Shown here in pieces: positions 8,342-16,263 of a DNA stretch of 64,000 nucleotides (positions within the stretch are counted from its first letter, which is position 1; each line of letters starts with the position of its first letter). This DNA is from Pseudarthrobacter polychromogenes (GTDB taxonomy: Bacteria; Actinomycetota; Actinomycetes; Actinomycetales; Micrococcaceae), in NCBI RefSeq assembly GCF_014644495.1, contig NZ_BMKU01000002.1, positions 1 to 64,000 of the forward strand, written 5' to 3'. A program made the position numbers and the translations under genes. Under the pieces are notes generated by a model. It was not told the origin of the DNA and did no database searches. It worked only from the letters and a program-made list of their open reading frames with translations.

Positions 8342-8842
8342 ATGAACCAAAGCAGCACCCGCCAATACCAGGAGTCGGTCACGGTCCAGGCATCAGCCGA
8401 GACCCTCTACGACTTGGTCTCCGACATCACCCGCACCGGTGAGTGGAGCCCGGTTTGTACATCATGCTGGTGGGACGACCAGGACAGCGCCGGCCAGTCC
8501 GGGGCCTGGTTCACCGGGCGCAACGAGCTGCCGCAGCGGACCTGGGAGACCCGGTCCCAGGTGGTGGCAGCCGAGCGGGGCCGCGAGTTCGCCTGGGTGG
8601 TGGGTGGCAGGTTTGTCCGCTGGGGCTTCACCCTGGCCCCGGCAGATGGCGGGACCACGCTCACCGAGTCGTGGGAATTCCTGCCGGACGGAATAGCCAT
8701 GTTCGAGGAGAAGTTCGGCGAAGGGGCATCGACCCAGATCGCCGACCGGACCCAGCAGGCGCTCGACGGCATTCCGAAAACGCTCGCTGCGATCAAACGA
8801 ATCGCCGAATCCATCGATGCACATGAGGAGGCCCCGTCCTAA
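8342..8842 (+). CDS. SRPBCC (START-like) family protein
   Basis: A 166-residue soluble protein with the polyketide-cyclase/START-like fold. Visible marks are the N-terminal strand YQESVTVQASAETLYDLVSDITRTGEWSPV, a central beta-rich stretch ending in GFTLAPADGGTTLTESWEF, and a C-terminal helix. Such proteins bind hydrophobic ligands in a deep cavity; no specific role can be given. The ATG at 8342 is chosen over the in-frame start at 8318 because AAGGAT lies upstream. Its stop overlaps the end of the GntR remnant on the other strand. Confidence 0.85.
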   Translation: MNQSSTRQYQESVTVQASAETLYDLVSDITRTGEWSPVCTSCWWDDQDSAGQSGAWFTGRNELPQRTWETRSQVVAAERGREFAWVVGGRFVRWGFTLAPADGGTTLTESWEFLPDGIAMFEEKFGEGASTQIADRTQQALDGIPKTLAAIKRIAESIDAHEEAPS

Positions 8843-9005
8843 GACGGGAACTGCTGCACCACAGAGGGTTGCCCGGCGCCGGCCAGATGACCTTGGCGAG
8901 GGACGCAGGCAGGGTGATGCCGCCGTCGTCCGCTATCTCCAGAGGTGCCGCCAAGCGCAGGGGTGAGCGGGGCTGGGCGGCCACCGGCCAGGACAGGCGC
9001 CGTGG
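8839..9005 (-). pseudogene. Internally deleted remnant of the GntR/UTRA regulator gene
   Basis: This 167-bp stretch holds three collinear pieces of the gene at 6630-7412. The 5-prime piece encodes LSWPVAAQPRSPLRL (parent LSQPVAAQPGAPLRV). The middle piece encodes AAPLEIADDGG (parent AAPLEIEDDGG) and continues ASLAKVIWPAPGNP. The 3-prime piece matches VMQQFPS plus stop, in another frame. Most of the winged helix and of the UTRA domain is gone. It lies between convergent genes and can have no regulator function. Confidence 0.8.
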
Positions 9006-9015
9006 TGCCCCAGGG

Positions 9016-10347
9016 CTACCCCTGTCCATTGCCGGTACGGGAACGCCATGCGTCGAGCTGCTCGATGGTTTCCGGATGCTGGTAGGCAATCTTCTGCCCG
9101 CTGTCCAGCGAGATGGTGTTGCTGTGGGTCCTGATGCCCTCCGGGATCTGCCGCCCGGTGCCGCTGGAGCGCACGAAGTTGTCCTTGGCGCCCACAAAAC
9201 TGTTCCGGGCAATCTCGATGTCGCAGGGCAGCTCCACGTCGTAGGTCAGCAGGTGCGTGCCCATGCCTGCCTGGTCCGGCCGGATGGTGGCAGCCCATGA
9301 GAAGCCGGCATCGCGGCAGTCGTTGTCCGTAAACGAGCACCGGATGTGTCCCGTACCTGCAGCCGGTGTTCCCCGGGACCAGACCTCCAGGCTCTGGTTG
9401 CAGTTCTCAATGGTGTTGCCCACGAACCTGCAGTCCGTCCACGCAACGTTGGATCCCTCGGCACTGCCCTGCATGGTGGTGCCCGTGTCATACGTCTGCC
9501 GGATCGTGTTGCCCTGGACCAGCACGTTGGCGCAGCCAATCCAGATTTCCACGCCGTTCCCGTACCGGGTGGTTTTTGATACCCGCGAACCGCCGATTTC
9601 CTCAATCAGGCAGTCCGTGACCTGCGCGTTCTGGGTCCCGTAAATTCCTACGCCGTGGGCGCCGTGGCCAAGGATGTGCAGGTCCGAGGCGTTGGTGTTG
9701 GAGGCGGGACGGAAACCCTGCTGTTTCACGGCTATCTCCACGCCGGCGCCCGGGGATGCGCCCAGCCTCACGTACACGTGGGTGTCGTCGCTGTAAAAGT
9801 CCCAGTCCTGCGCCAGGTCAGCCAGGTTCCACCGCTTCCAGCCGTGGATGGTGCCGCCGGCCTTCAGGAATCCGACGTCGGTTGAGGTTCCGGCCGTGTT
9901 GCCGGTGAACTCCCCGGATCCGGCCGCCAGGTTCAGCTTCCAGACGTTGGGGCTGTGCAGCACCCACGCGTCCTTGCTCACCTTGTAGCCGTTGATCTGT
10001 GGCAGCGCTCCACTGCCGTAGGAGCCGAGGGTAAAAGCTCCCGTTGTCCCTTTCAGCACGGGAACCTTGAGGGAGCCCCAGAACACGTCACCGCGCCGCA
10101 ACAGGACAGCGTCGCCGCGCCCCACTTCGCCGGTGTCAAGCGCCGCCCTGACCCTTCCAAGCGTCTGCCAGGGTGCTGCCTTGGTGCCCGGGTTGGCATC
10201 GTCCCCGCCGCTGCTGACGAAGCGGGTGTTCGCGTAGGCAGGGGAGGGAACAACCGCCGTGGCCGGGGGAGTAAGCGCGCTGGGCACCCCGGCCGTTACT
10301 GCCGCAGCCCCAATCCACTCCAGGAACCGCCGGCGCCCCAGCATCAT
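9016..10347 (-). CDS. Secreted right-handed beta-helix protein
   Basis: A 443-residue protein with a Tat-type signal: RRRFLEWIG near residues 5-13, a hydrophobic core and an alanine-rich cleavage region near residue 40. The mature part opens with FVSSGGDDANPGTKAAPWQTL, the usual start of pectate-lyase-like parallel beta-helices, and continues with repeated short strands such as LHILGHGAHGVGIYGTQNAQVTDC and NVLVQGNTIRQTYD. It may act on extracellular polysaccharide, but no catalytic residues can be assigned. The 240-bp gap upstream (10348-10587) holds the divergent promoters and no other gene. Confidence 0.8.
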   Translation of the reverse strand: MMLGRRRFLEWIGAAAVTAGVPSALTPPATAVVPSPAYANTRFVSSGGDDANPGTKAAPWQTLGRVRAALDTGEVGRGDAVLLRRGDVFWGSLKVPVLKGTTGAFTLGSYGSGALPQINGYKVSKDAWVLHSPNVWKLNLAAGSGEFTGNTAGTSTDVGFLKAGGTIHGWKRWNLADLAQDWDFYSDDTHVYVRLGASPGAGVEIAVKQQGFRPASNTNASDLHILGHGAHGVGIYGTQNAQVTDCLIEEIGGSRVSKTTRYGNGVEIWIGCANVLVQGNTIRQTYDTGTTMQGSAEGSNVAWTDCRFVGNTIENCNQSLEVWSRGTPAAGTGHIRCSFTDNDCRDAGFSWAATIRPDQAGMGTHLLTYDVELPCDIEIARNSFVGAKDNFVRSSGTGRQIPEGIRTHSNTISLDSGQKIAYQHPETIEQLDAWRSRTGNGQG

Positions 10348-10587
10348 CGCGTCTCACCGGCCATGGACTCGGCACGGCGGCAGCTGAAAGGGCGGGGGAG
10401 GGGTTTTGAAAAAGGCACCAAAAGATTTTACAGGTCCTGGACTGGACTGGCTGCATCGCCGCTTCCTGCGCGTTAACGGAGGGTAATGCGGCCTTGGCAT
10501 GTGGCAGACGTACATGTGGCTACGTTCGAGGCGCACTCATCCCTAAAGTAGGCGTGAGTCCGGGCAGGCCCTCCTACACTGGGGTTC

Positions 10588-10965
10588 ATGGTCTCCCGTA
10601 TCAGCGAACTGGTCCTGAACTGTGCCGATCCCGAACTCCTGGCAGGGTTCTGGAGCCAGGTGCTCGGATATGTCGAGCTCGACCGGGAGGACGGTGCCAT
10701 CGAGATCGGCCCGCCGGACGCCGGGTTCGGCGGCCTGCAGCCCACCATCATCCTGAGCCCGAGCAGCAACCCGCGGACCGGACGCCTCCCCCTGCACATT
10801 GACGTCAACCCGGTGGACCGGGACCAGGACGCCGAGCTGGAACGCCTGCTTGCCCTGGGGGCCCGCCCCGCCGACGTCGGGCAGACCGGCAGCGAGCAGT
10901 GGCACGTCCTGGCCGACCCTGAGGGCAACGAGTTCTGCCTCCTGCGCAAGCGGCTTCACCCCTGA
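10588..10965 (+). CDS. VOC family (glyoxalase-like) protein
   Basis: A 125-residue protein with one vicinal-oxygen-chelate module. It begins ISELVLNCADPELLAGFWSQVLGY and ends WHVLADPEGNEFCLL, both typical of the Glyoxalase_6-type families common in Actinobacteria. The reaction is unknown. It converges on the HNH gene with only 4 bp between stops. Confidence 0.85.
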   Translation: MVSRISELVLNCADPELLAGFWSQVLGYVELDREDGAIEIGPPDAGFGGLQPTIILSPSSNPRTGRLPLHIDVNPVDRDQDAELERLLALGARPADVGQTGSEQWHVLADPEGNEFCLLRKRLHP

Positions 10966-10969
10966 CGGT

Positions 10970-11545
10970 CTACGGAAGCGGCTGCCTTTCGCCGACGGCA
11001 ACGGCTGCGTCCAGCGGAACGTAGGTCTGCCGTCGCCGTTCCAGCCGCATTTGTTGTCCCGGAGAAGGGATTCGTGCGCCCTTGGCGCGGTTGCACCGGC
11101 TGCAGGCGGCCACAAAATTCTGCAGGCTGGTGGATCCGCCCTTCGACCAGGGATAGAAGTGGTCGCCATGCTCGGCCGCGCGGGAGCACCGGCGGCCGAA
11201 TCCCGCCTCCATCTCACACACGCCACCCGCCCGCGCCATCCCTGAGCGGCGTTGCTGGCGCGTAAAGCGCCGCACTGGATCCCGCCGTCGAACGTCCTGT
11301 GCATTGATAACGGCCGCGGCAATGATGAGGACGACGGCGATCGCGCCCGGGAGCGTCACCCCGGTCACCACGCGGTCCAGCATGGAGCGGAAAACTCCGG
11401 CTGCCGTGGCCGCTCCGGACCCGGCGCCGGCATCCGCCTGCGGCATGAGCGAAAGAATGGCTGAGCCGAACAACCACAGGGTGACAGCCATGAACGCCAG
11501 GCGAAGGCAAATGCGTGTCCAATAAATGCGTTTCAGTTCCGGCAT
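10970..11545 (-). CDS. Membrane-anchored HNH endonuclease
   Basis: A 191-residue protein with two hydrophobic segments (residues about 11-33 and 64-82) and a C-terminal HNH domain. The nuclease part shows CEMEAGFGRRC, then the HGDHFYPWSKGG block with paired acidic/histidine residues, then NFVAACSRCNRAKGAR, so two CxxC-like zinc pairs frame the active site (C-x8-C and C-x2-C). The ATG at 11545 follows GGGGGAC; an upstream in-frame start at 11596 is possible. HNH enzymes cut DNA; a membrane-tethered one could act on incoming DNA, but that is inference. Confidence 0.75.
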   Translation of the reverse strand: MPELKRIYWTRICLRLAFMAVTLWLFGSAILSLMPQADAGAGSGAATAAGVFRSMLDRVVTGVTLPGAIAVVLIIAAAVINAQDVRRRDPVRRFTRQQRRSGMARAGGVCEMEAGFGRRCSRAAEHGDHFYPWSKGGSTSLQNFVAACSRCNRAKGARIPSPGQQMRLERRRQTYVPLDAAVAVGERQPLP

Positions 11546-11631
11546 TCGGATGTCCCCCAACTCGTCCGCAGACCGTGACGCTGCCGTCCCGGGCATAACG
11601 AGATCGTACAGTCGTCATCCCAAATACGGGC

Positions 11632-11997
11632 TCATTCGCGGTAGTTTAAGGCGTCGAACTGCTCCTGCCAGTGCGACTTCTCGCCCTCGACGTACCGCCT
11701 GTGCGACGTGTTCCATTTGGGCCATATCTCGGACGCAACCTTCCTGTCGGGCTCCGCCGTGCCTGGGGCCCGGGTTGCGTGCGGTGGTGGCGGCGCCCGG
11801 AGTACGTTCCGGTTGGGGCCAGCGGCGGTTTTCTTCAGCACGCGCGGCTGGCTATTTCCTCCAATGAGCAGGTGCACGAGGTTCACAAGCCCAACTACCA
11901 GACCGAACGCCGCCCAGAGAATACCGACCAGGACCAGGGCACCCAGAAGGACGCCAATCCACAGCAGCAGCCCGATCGCAGGAAAGAGGAAGACCAT
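11632..11997 (-). CDS. Small membrane protein with cytoplasmic tail
   Basis: A 121-residue protein of unknown function. Residues 1-45 form two hydrophobic helices (FPAIGLLLWIGVLLGALVL and LWAAFGLVVGLVNLVHLLIG); the rest is a charged, proline-rich tail ending WQEQFDALNYRE. It lies 9 bp downstream of the hemerythrin-domain gene on the same strand and probably shares its mRNA. Confidence 0.65.
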   Translation of the reverse strand: MVFLFPAIGLLLWIGVLLGALVLVGILWAAFGLVVGLVNLVHLLIGGNSQPRVLKKTAAGPNRNVLRAPPPPHATRAPGTAEPDRKVASEIWPKWNTSHRRYVEGEKSHWQEQFDALNYRE

Positions 11998-12006
11998 GGT
12001 CGGCCT

Positions 12007-12732
12007 TTAAAGCGTCTCGGGGATCGGGCGTCCAGGAAAGAGCGTCGAGTACTGTTTCCGGTACATCCTGCGCCCGATGAGCCGGTAGCCCAGGCGGACC
12101 GGCGGGGGAATCTCCTTGAACAGTTCCCTCCGGTCTGCGGGCGGGTTCGTGGCCAGCACCATCCCCAGGTAGGTGACCAGGAATTTCTTGTCGAACTGCT
12201 CAATGCTGTGCTGCCCCAGTCCGTTCATTTCCTCCTCGGTCATCACCCTGTCCGCTACCGGCATCACCTCGGTGACCTCCCGGCGCAGGTGCACTTTGAG
12301 GATTGCCGAGAGGTCCTCGTAGCGCGCGGCCAGTTCCGCAGCGGACTCTGGATCCGGGGCCGCCATCCAGCGCAGGCGGATAGGCTCGATGCCCTCAAGC
12401 CGCTGGGTGACCTGCCGGTGCTGCTCCAGCATCTGCGCCACGTGCAGCGCACAGGCCGGTGCCCGCTGCTCCAGCTGCGGGTACATGAGCAGGTCCTCGC
12501 CCTCGTGGTGGATGTGGAGCACCTTGTCGAAGTTGCCGAGGACTTCACCCACGTAAGCGGCGCGGGCGGTGTCCCCGGCAGCGACCGAGCGCACCAGTCC
12601 GGGGGCCTCGTCGTAGGCCCAGAGGAAGAATCGGTGGATGCGCCGCATCCCGGCCGTCCCGGTGCACAGGACGGGTCCCGGCGGAAGGGGAGCGGCGGTT
12701 TCACCGGGCTGCATGGTGAAGAAATCAGTCAT
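12007..12732 (-). CDS. Hemerythrin domain-containing protein
   Basis: A 241-residue protein with an HHE-type hemerythrin four-helix bundle. Candidate iron ligands are the His in GMRRIHRFFLW, the HIHHEGEDLLMYPQLE block (H-x-x-x-E), the His of VAQMLEQHRQV, and HLRREVTEVMPVADRV. The C-terminal third resembles the extension seen in Actinobacterial hemerythrin-domain proteins. Likely roles are oxygen, nitric oxide or iron sensing; none is proved here. The ATG at 12732 is preferred over 12750. Confidence 0.85.
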   Translation of the reverse strand: MTDFFTMQPGETAAPLPPGPVLCTGTAGMRRIHRFFLWAYDEAPGLVRSVAAGDTARAAYVGEVLGNFDKVLHIHHEGEDLLMYPQLEQRAPACALHVAQMLEQHRQVTQRLEGIEPIRLRWMAAPDPESAAELAARYEDLSAILKVHLRREVTEVMPVADRVMTEEEMNGLGQHSIEQFDKKFLVTYLGMVLATNPPADRRELFKEIPPPVRLGYRLIGRRMYRKQYSTLFPGRPIPETL

Positions 12733-12935
12733 TGGATGGGCCCCTAACACTCGTCATTCCAGGACCAGGACCTCTCCCCGGGAGCATAGTATCGCTTGCA
12801 CCAAAGCCGAACAATGGTCCGAACCAGCCGCAGGAGCGGCCACCCGGCCAGGCCACCTCGCATCCAGGGGCCCAAGCACAAGACCCAGTCAGCGGACGCA
12901 CCCCGGCAGCGGTTTTCCGTGGGGACGGGGCACCC

Positions 12936-12965
12936 TTGACACCCTGTCCATGCTTGAGAATTATC
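12936..12965 (+). promoter_or_regulatory. Possible promoter of the phosphoesterase lipoprotein
   Basis: TTGACA at 12936-12941 is followed after 17-18 bp by AATTATC, a loose -10. The gene starts 70 bp downstream. The rest of the 12733-13034 gap shows nothing I can support. Confidence 0.35.
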
Positions 12966-13034
12966 AGAGGTGCCGGTGCGCCTGGTTGTCCCTCGCAGGA
13001 CCACCCGAAGGCCGGTTTCTTGGAGGGTTACCGG

Positions 13035-14105
13035 ATGCAGCCAGCACTCCCGCGGCACAGATCCCTCCGGAGCGTGGCCGCAGCCGCCGCAACCCTCGTG
13101 GCCGTCTCTGTTGCGGGGTGTACCGGCCCTCCACGGCCGCCGGACCGGCCGTCCCCGGCTGTGTCGTCCCCGTCTGCGACCCCCACGGCAACCCCGCCGC
13201 CCCGTGGCAAACCTGTCTTTCCCCTGCGCGATGTCCGGATCGCTGCCGTGGGCGACATGAACGGCGTGAGGACTTATGCCCCTGACAGCCCGTCCGGCAG
13301 GAACGGTGCGGCGATCACGCGGCTCGTGCAGAACAACGAGATTGACGCATTCCTGGGGATCGGGGACTTCCAGTACGACGCCGCGTACTGCGAGGACTAT
13401 GTGAAGTACTGGACGAGGCTCTGGGCTGGCACTCTGCCCAAGCTGTACTGGGCATCCGCCCCCAACCACGACTGGAAACCCGGGCGCAACGAAGACCTCG
13501 ACGATTTCATGAATGGCCAGTGCCCTGGTTCTTCTGCCAAGGCCGCCATCAACCATGAGCGCGGGTTCATCGAAAACGGCCAACCGTACTCGAAGGACTT
13601 TGGGAACTGGCACTTCGCGTTCCTCTCTTCCGCGCACTGGCGGTACAACCCGGCGCGGGCCCACGCGCTCACAACGTGGCTGGACCGGGACCTTGCTGCT
13701 GCCAAGGCTGCGGGCAAGCACCTGGCAGTGGTGCACCACGAGCCGTACTTTACGTCCAGCACGGAAACGCATAAGCGGAACCTGGACCATAAGCCGTGGA
13801 TCGACGTGATGTGGAAGCACCGGGTCCGCCTGACCCTGTCCGGGTCGCAGCACAACTACGAACGCTCCTGCCCGGTGAACAACGCCGACCAGTGCGTCAG
13901 CGACGGGATGACGTCATTCCAGGTTTCCACGGGAGGCGTCGGGCTCCGCCCCTTCACCAGCAGCCCGCGGTATATCGTCAAGCGCTTCAGCGACACCCAC
14001 GGGTTCCTCCGGCTGACACTGCGGGTGGACGGGTCCTTCGACTGGAACTTCGTGCCGACGTCGGGATCCAGCACGGACGCGGGGACCCGTCCCGCAGCGC
14101 AGTAA
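13035..14105 (+). CDS. Metallophosphoesterase lipoprotein
   Basis: A 356-residue exported protein. The signal ends in a lipobox VAGC, so Cys29 should carry the lipid; a Pro/Ser/Thr-rich linker follows. The catalytic part has calcineurin-like metal motifs: VRIAAVGDMNG, FLGIGDFQYD, SAPNHDW (the usual GNHE/GNHD position reads PNHD), VVHHEPYF and LSGSQHNYERS (usual GHxH reads SQHNY). It may hydrolyse phosphate esters outside the membrane. GGAGGG lies 7 bp before the ATG at 13035. Confidence 0.8.
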   Translation: MQPALPRHRSLRSVAAAAATLVAVSVAGCTGPPRPPDRPSPAVSSPSATPTATPPPRGKPVFPLRDVRIAAVGDMNGVRTYAPDSPSGRNGAAITRLVQNNEIDAFLGIGDFQYDAAYCEDYVKYWTRLWAGTLPKLYWASAPNHDWKPGRNEDLDDFMNGQCPGSSAKAAINHERGFIENGQPYSKDFGNWHFAFLSSAHWRYNPARAHALTTWLDRDLAAAKAAGKHLAVVHHEPYFTSSTETHKRNLDHKPWIDVMWKHRVRLTLSGSQHNYERSCPVNNADQCVSDGMTSFQVSTGGVGLRPFTSSPRYIVKRFSDTHGFLRLTLRVDGSFDWNFVPTSGSSTDAGTRPAAQ

Positions 14106-14203
14106 TAAGGAGAGTACGACGGCGGTGCTGCCGCCGGCTTTGCGCAGGCGGTGAATTTGCCCGGGCAGTGACGTCAGTCCGGCCGGCGTGGGACACTTCG
14201 GCC

Positions 14204-14434
14204 ATGGGCATCGAACAGTGGTGGACGAAGCTGCAACCGTCTACGCGGCAGTGGCTGATCAACAACAACGGAGATCAGGTGCCGGCGGCAGTGGCAGCCG
14301 AAATTGCGGAGGCCGGCGGACCGGCCGCGGACGACTCCTGGTGGGCCGGCCAGGGTGAAACCCCGGGGCATTACTTCCCCGACGACGCCATCGACTGGGT
14401 CGAGGCCACCGCGAACGGGGAAGAGCCGCAATAA
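14204..14434 (+). CDS. Conserved small protein of unknown function
   Basis: A 76-residue acidic protein rich in Trp, starting MGIEQWWTKLQPSTRQWLINNNGDQVP and ending in an acidic tail with DDAIDWVEA. No signal or membrane helix. It looks like a small protein I recall only as hypothetical in Arthrobacter. Its stop abuts the stop of the convergent LacI gene with no gap. Confidence 0.65.
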   Translation: MGIEQWWTKLQPSTRQWLINNNGDQVPAAVAAEIAEAGGPAADDSWWAGQGETPGHYFPDDAIDWVEATANGEEPQ

Positions 14435-15523
14435 CTACTGCTTCTTTGCCTTTTTGCTGCTGCGGGATTTGGCCTGGACGGCACTGTTGCGGACCACAAG
14501 CGTGGGTGCGATGGGGGTGCGGTCCACCTCCCGCCCCTCCATCGCACCCAGAAGCACCTCCATGCTCATATGCGCCAGCGCCGTGAAATCCTGGCGCACA
14601 GTGGTGAGTGGAGGAAGGAAGTAATCGGAACCTTCAATATCGTCGAAACCCACCACGCTGACGTCGTCCGGCACACGGACCCCATTTTCGGCGAAAGCGC
14701 GGATCAGCCCGAGAGCCGTGTGGTCACTGGCGGCGAAAATAGCCTGGGGTATTTTTCCTTCCCGAACGAGCTGGAGGGCGGTCTCGTAGGCCCATCGCGG
14801 GCTCCAGTCGCCCTCCGGGCACAACCCCGGCTCAAGTCCGGCGTCGCGAAGCGCTGCCTCCCACCCGCGTTTGCGCACCCGCCCGTCGAACCAGTCCATG
14901 GAGCCGGCGAAGTGGGCGATGTCCGTGTGGCCCAGGTCGATCAGGTGCTGGGTGGCCAGCCGTGCGCCCAGCTCCTGGTTTTCCGAGTACGTAAAGACGT
15001 TGGGCGTTGACGATGCTCCCGCGGCGATCATCTCCACGGGCACACGGCACGAGGCATTCCATACAGCTGCCGCCATGTCCACCACAGGTGCAATGACAAT
15101 GATTCCACCCACCCCGGTATCGTCCAGGGTGTCGAGGGCGGCCTGGACCGACTCTTCGTACGGCTGTTCAACACTAATGACGGTTGTGGCGTAGCCCTTG
15201 GTGCGTGCAACGTTCTCAAGGGCCATCAGCGTTCCCACCGGGCCGAAACGAGGCGAACCGTCGGAGAGTATGCCGATGGACGTGGACCGGCTGGTGACCA
15301 GGGCCGTGGCCGCCCGGTTCCTGCGGTACCCGATCTCCTTGATCACCTGCAGAACCCGTTGCCGCGTTGCGGCGCTCACATCCGGTGCATTATTGAGGAC
15401 CCTCGAAACCGTGCCGAACGAAACGCCGGCCATGCTCGCCACATCATTGATGGTGGGCTTCCGGCGCAGCGGGCCATCCGCCAGCCTCTCGTTCGCCTCG
15501 TGGGGAACCGCTATGCCTGCCAC
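14435..15523 (-). CDS. LacI-family repressor of the anhydrosugar operon
   Basis: A 362-residue regulator. The helix-turn-helix and hinge are clear ([47 protein letters not shown]), followed by a periplasmic-binding-like sensor domain ending [20 protein letters not shown]. The GTG at 15523 is chosen because GGAG lies 5 bp upstream; 15553 is an alternative start. It is divergent from the sugar operon whose promoter holds three LacI-type palindromes, so it most likely represses that operon, and perhaps itself, until the sugar is present. Confidence 0.92.
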   Translation of the reverse strand: MAGIAVPHEANERLADGPLRRKPTINDVASMAGVSFGTVSRVLNNAPDVSAATRQRVLQVIKEIGYRRNRAATALVTSRSTSIGILSDGSPRFGPVGTLMALENVARTKGYATTVISVEQPYEESVQAALDTLDDTGVGGIIVIAPVVDMAAAVWNASCRVPVEMIAAGASSTPNVFTYSENQELGARLATQHLIDLGHTDIAHFAGSMDWFDGRVRKRGWEAALRDAGLEPGLCPEGDWSPRWAYETALQLVREGKIPQAIFAASDHTALGLIRAFAENGVRVPDDVSVVGFDDIEGSDYFLPPLTTVRQDFTALAHMSMEVLLGAMEGREVDRTPIAPTLVVRNSAVQAKSRSSKKAKKQ

Positions 15524-15629
15524 TTGCTCTCCTGTCTTGCACCGCGCGTACACACCCCGGCTCCGTGCCTTATCGATCTTACGTCGGCCAGACCATCGCG
15601 GACGGTTAAAACCACTCCGAAAGTGATCC

Positions 15630-15659
15630 TTGACACAAATCTCCGTAAACGTTTACGAT
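15630..15659 (+). promoter_or_regulatory. Promoter of the anhydrosugar operon
   Basis: TTGACA at 15630-15635 matches the -35 consensus; TACGAT at 15654-15659 is a fair -10 at 18-bp spacing. The first operator covers the spacer and the start of the -10, which fits repression by blocking RNA polymerase. Confidence 0.65.
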
Positions 15660-15701
15660 GATGTCCGTAAACGTTCACGGAAAAGCCGTAAACGCTTACG
15701 G
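15644..15701. promoter_or_regulatory. Three tandem LacI operators
   Basis: CGTAAACGTTTACG (15644-15657, perfect palindrome), CCGTAAACGTTCACGG (15665-15680, one mismatched pair) and CCGTAAACGCTTACGG (15686-15701, one mismatched pair at the middle). Centres lie 22 and 21 bp apart, about two helical turns, so all three face the same side of the DNA. The central CG flanked by AAA/TTT-like arms is classic for LacI-family operators. Confidence 0.9.
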
Positions 15702-15731
15702 AGTCAATATTTCAACGAGGAAAGGAGCGGG

Positions 15732-16214
15732 ATGCCCGGCCCCATCGTCTACGCACTCGCGCTCGATCCGAACGCAGCGCTCCGGGATGTCGACCACGCC
15801 CAGTGGGCAAACCTGGAAGCACTGCTGGGGGATACGGTTCCCGGCGATCTTGCCGCCGCCGTCCGCGCCTTCGTCTCCGCAGGCTCTTCGGCGGTCATTG
15901 GAATCTTCGATGACAATCTCCTCTGGGCCAGCCTGGTGGTCTCCGTTGACAACTCAGGCAAACCCGCGTCAGTGTCCACCATCCACGGCCCGGCCGCGGA
16001 AGCTCCCGGCGGCATGGCCAAGGCTGCCGGCGAGGCGGTGAAGTGGGTTCAGGCCCACCACGGACCATGTTCCCTGGGCTTCTTCGTAGACAAGGTGCAT
16101 GCAGAAGCGCTCCTGGGAGCCGCAGACAAGGCCGCTGCCATACGCTCAGCCTCGGCCTCCGGCGCACTCGTCCTGTCCCCGGTGCCACCTTCACTGGCCC
16201 TTGCCCTCGCCTGA
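15732..16214 (+). CDS. Unknown protein, first gene of the anhydrosugar operon
   Basis: A 160-residue soluble protein that I do not recognise. It has a regular alpha/beta pattern (IVYALALDPNAALRDVDHAQWANLEALLG; SSAVIGIFDDNLLWASLVVSVD; SLGFFVDKVHAEALLG) and no signal or membrane segment. AAAGGAG lies 4 bp before the ATG at 15732; the longer frame from 15630 runs through the operators and is rejected as a start. As the leading gene of the LacI-controlled operon it is probably cytoplasmic and linked to sugar use or its control. Confidence 0.75.
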   Translation: MPGPIVYALALDPNAALRDVDHAQWANLEALLGDTVPGDLAAAVRAFVSAGSSAVIGIFDDNLLWASLVVSVDNSGKPASVSTIHGPAAEAPGGMAKAAGEAVKWVQAHHGPCSLGFFVDKVHAEALLGAADKAAAIRSASASGALVLSPVPPSLALALA

Positions 16215-16263
16215 CCCATTCCAGGCATCCACCCCTATCCATCCACTCAAGCACTGGAGAACA

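Noticed and set aside
8793..9212. 139-residue minus-strand frame as a gene
   Set aside because: Its recognisable part is the GntR remnant and the rest is overlap with the beta-helix and SRPBCC genes.
10498..10520. Direct repeat CATGTGGC upstream of the VOC gene
   Set aside because: Only 8 bp, twice, with no dyad and no regulator nearby; it could easily be chance.
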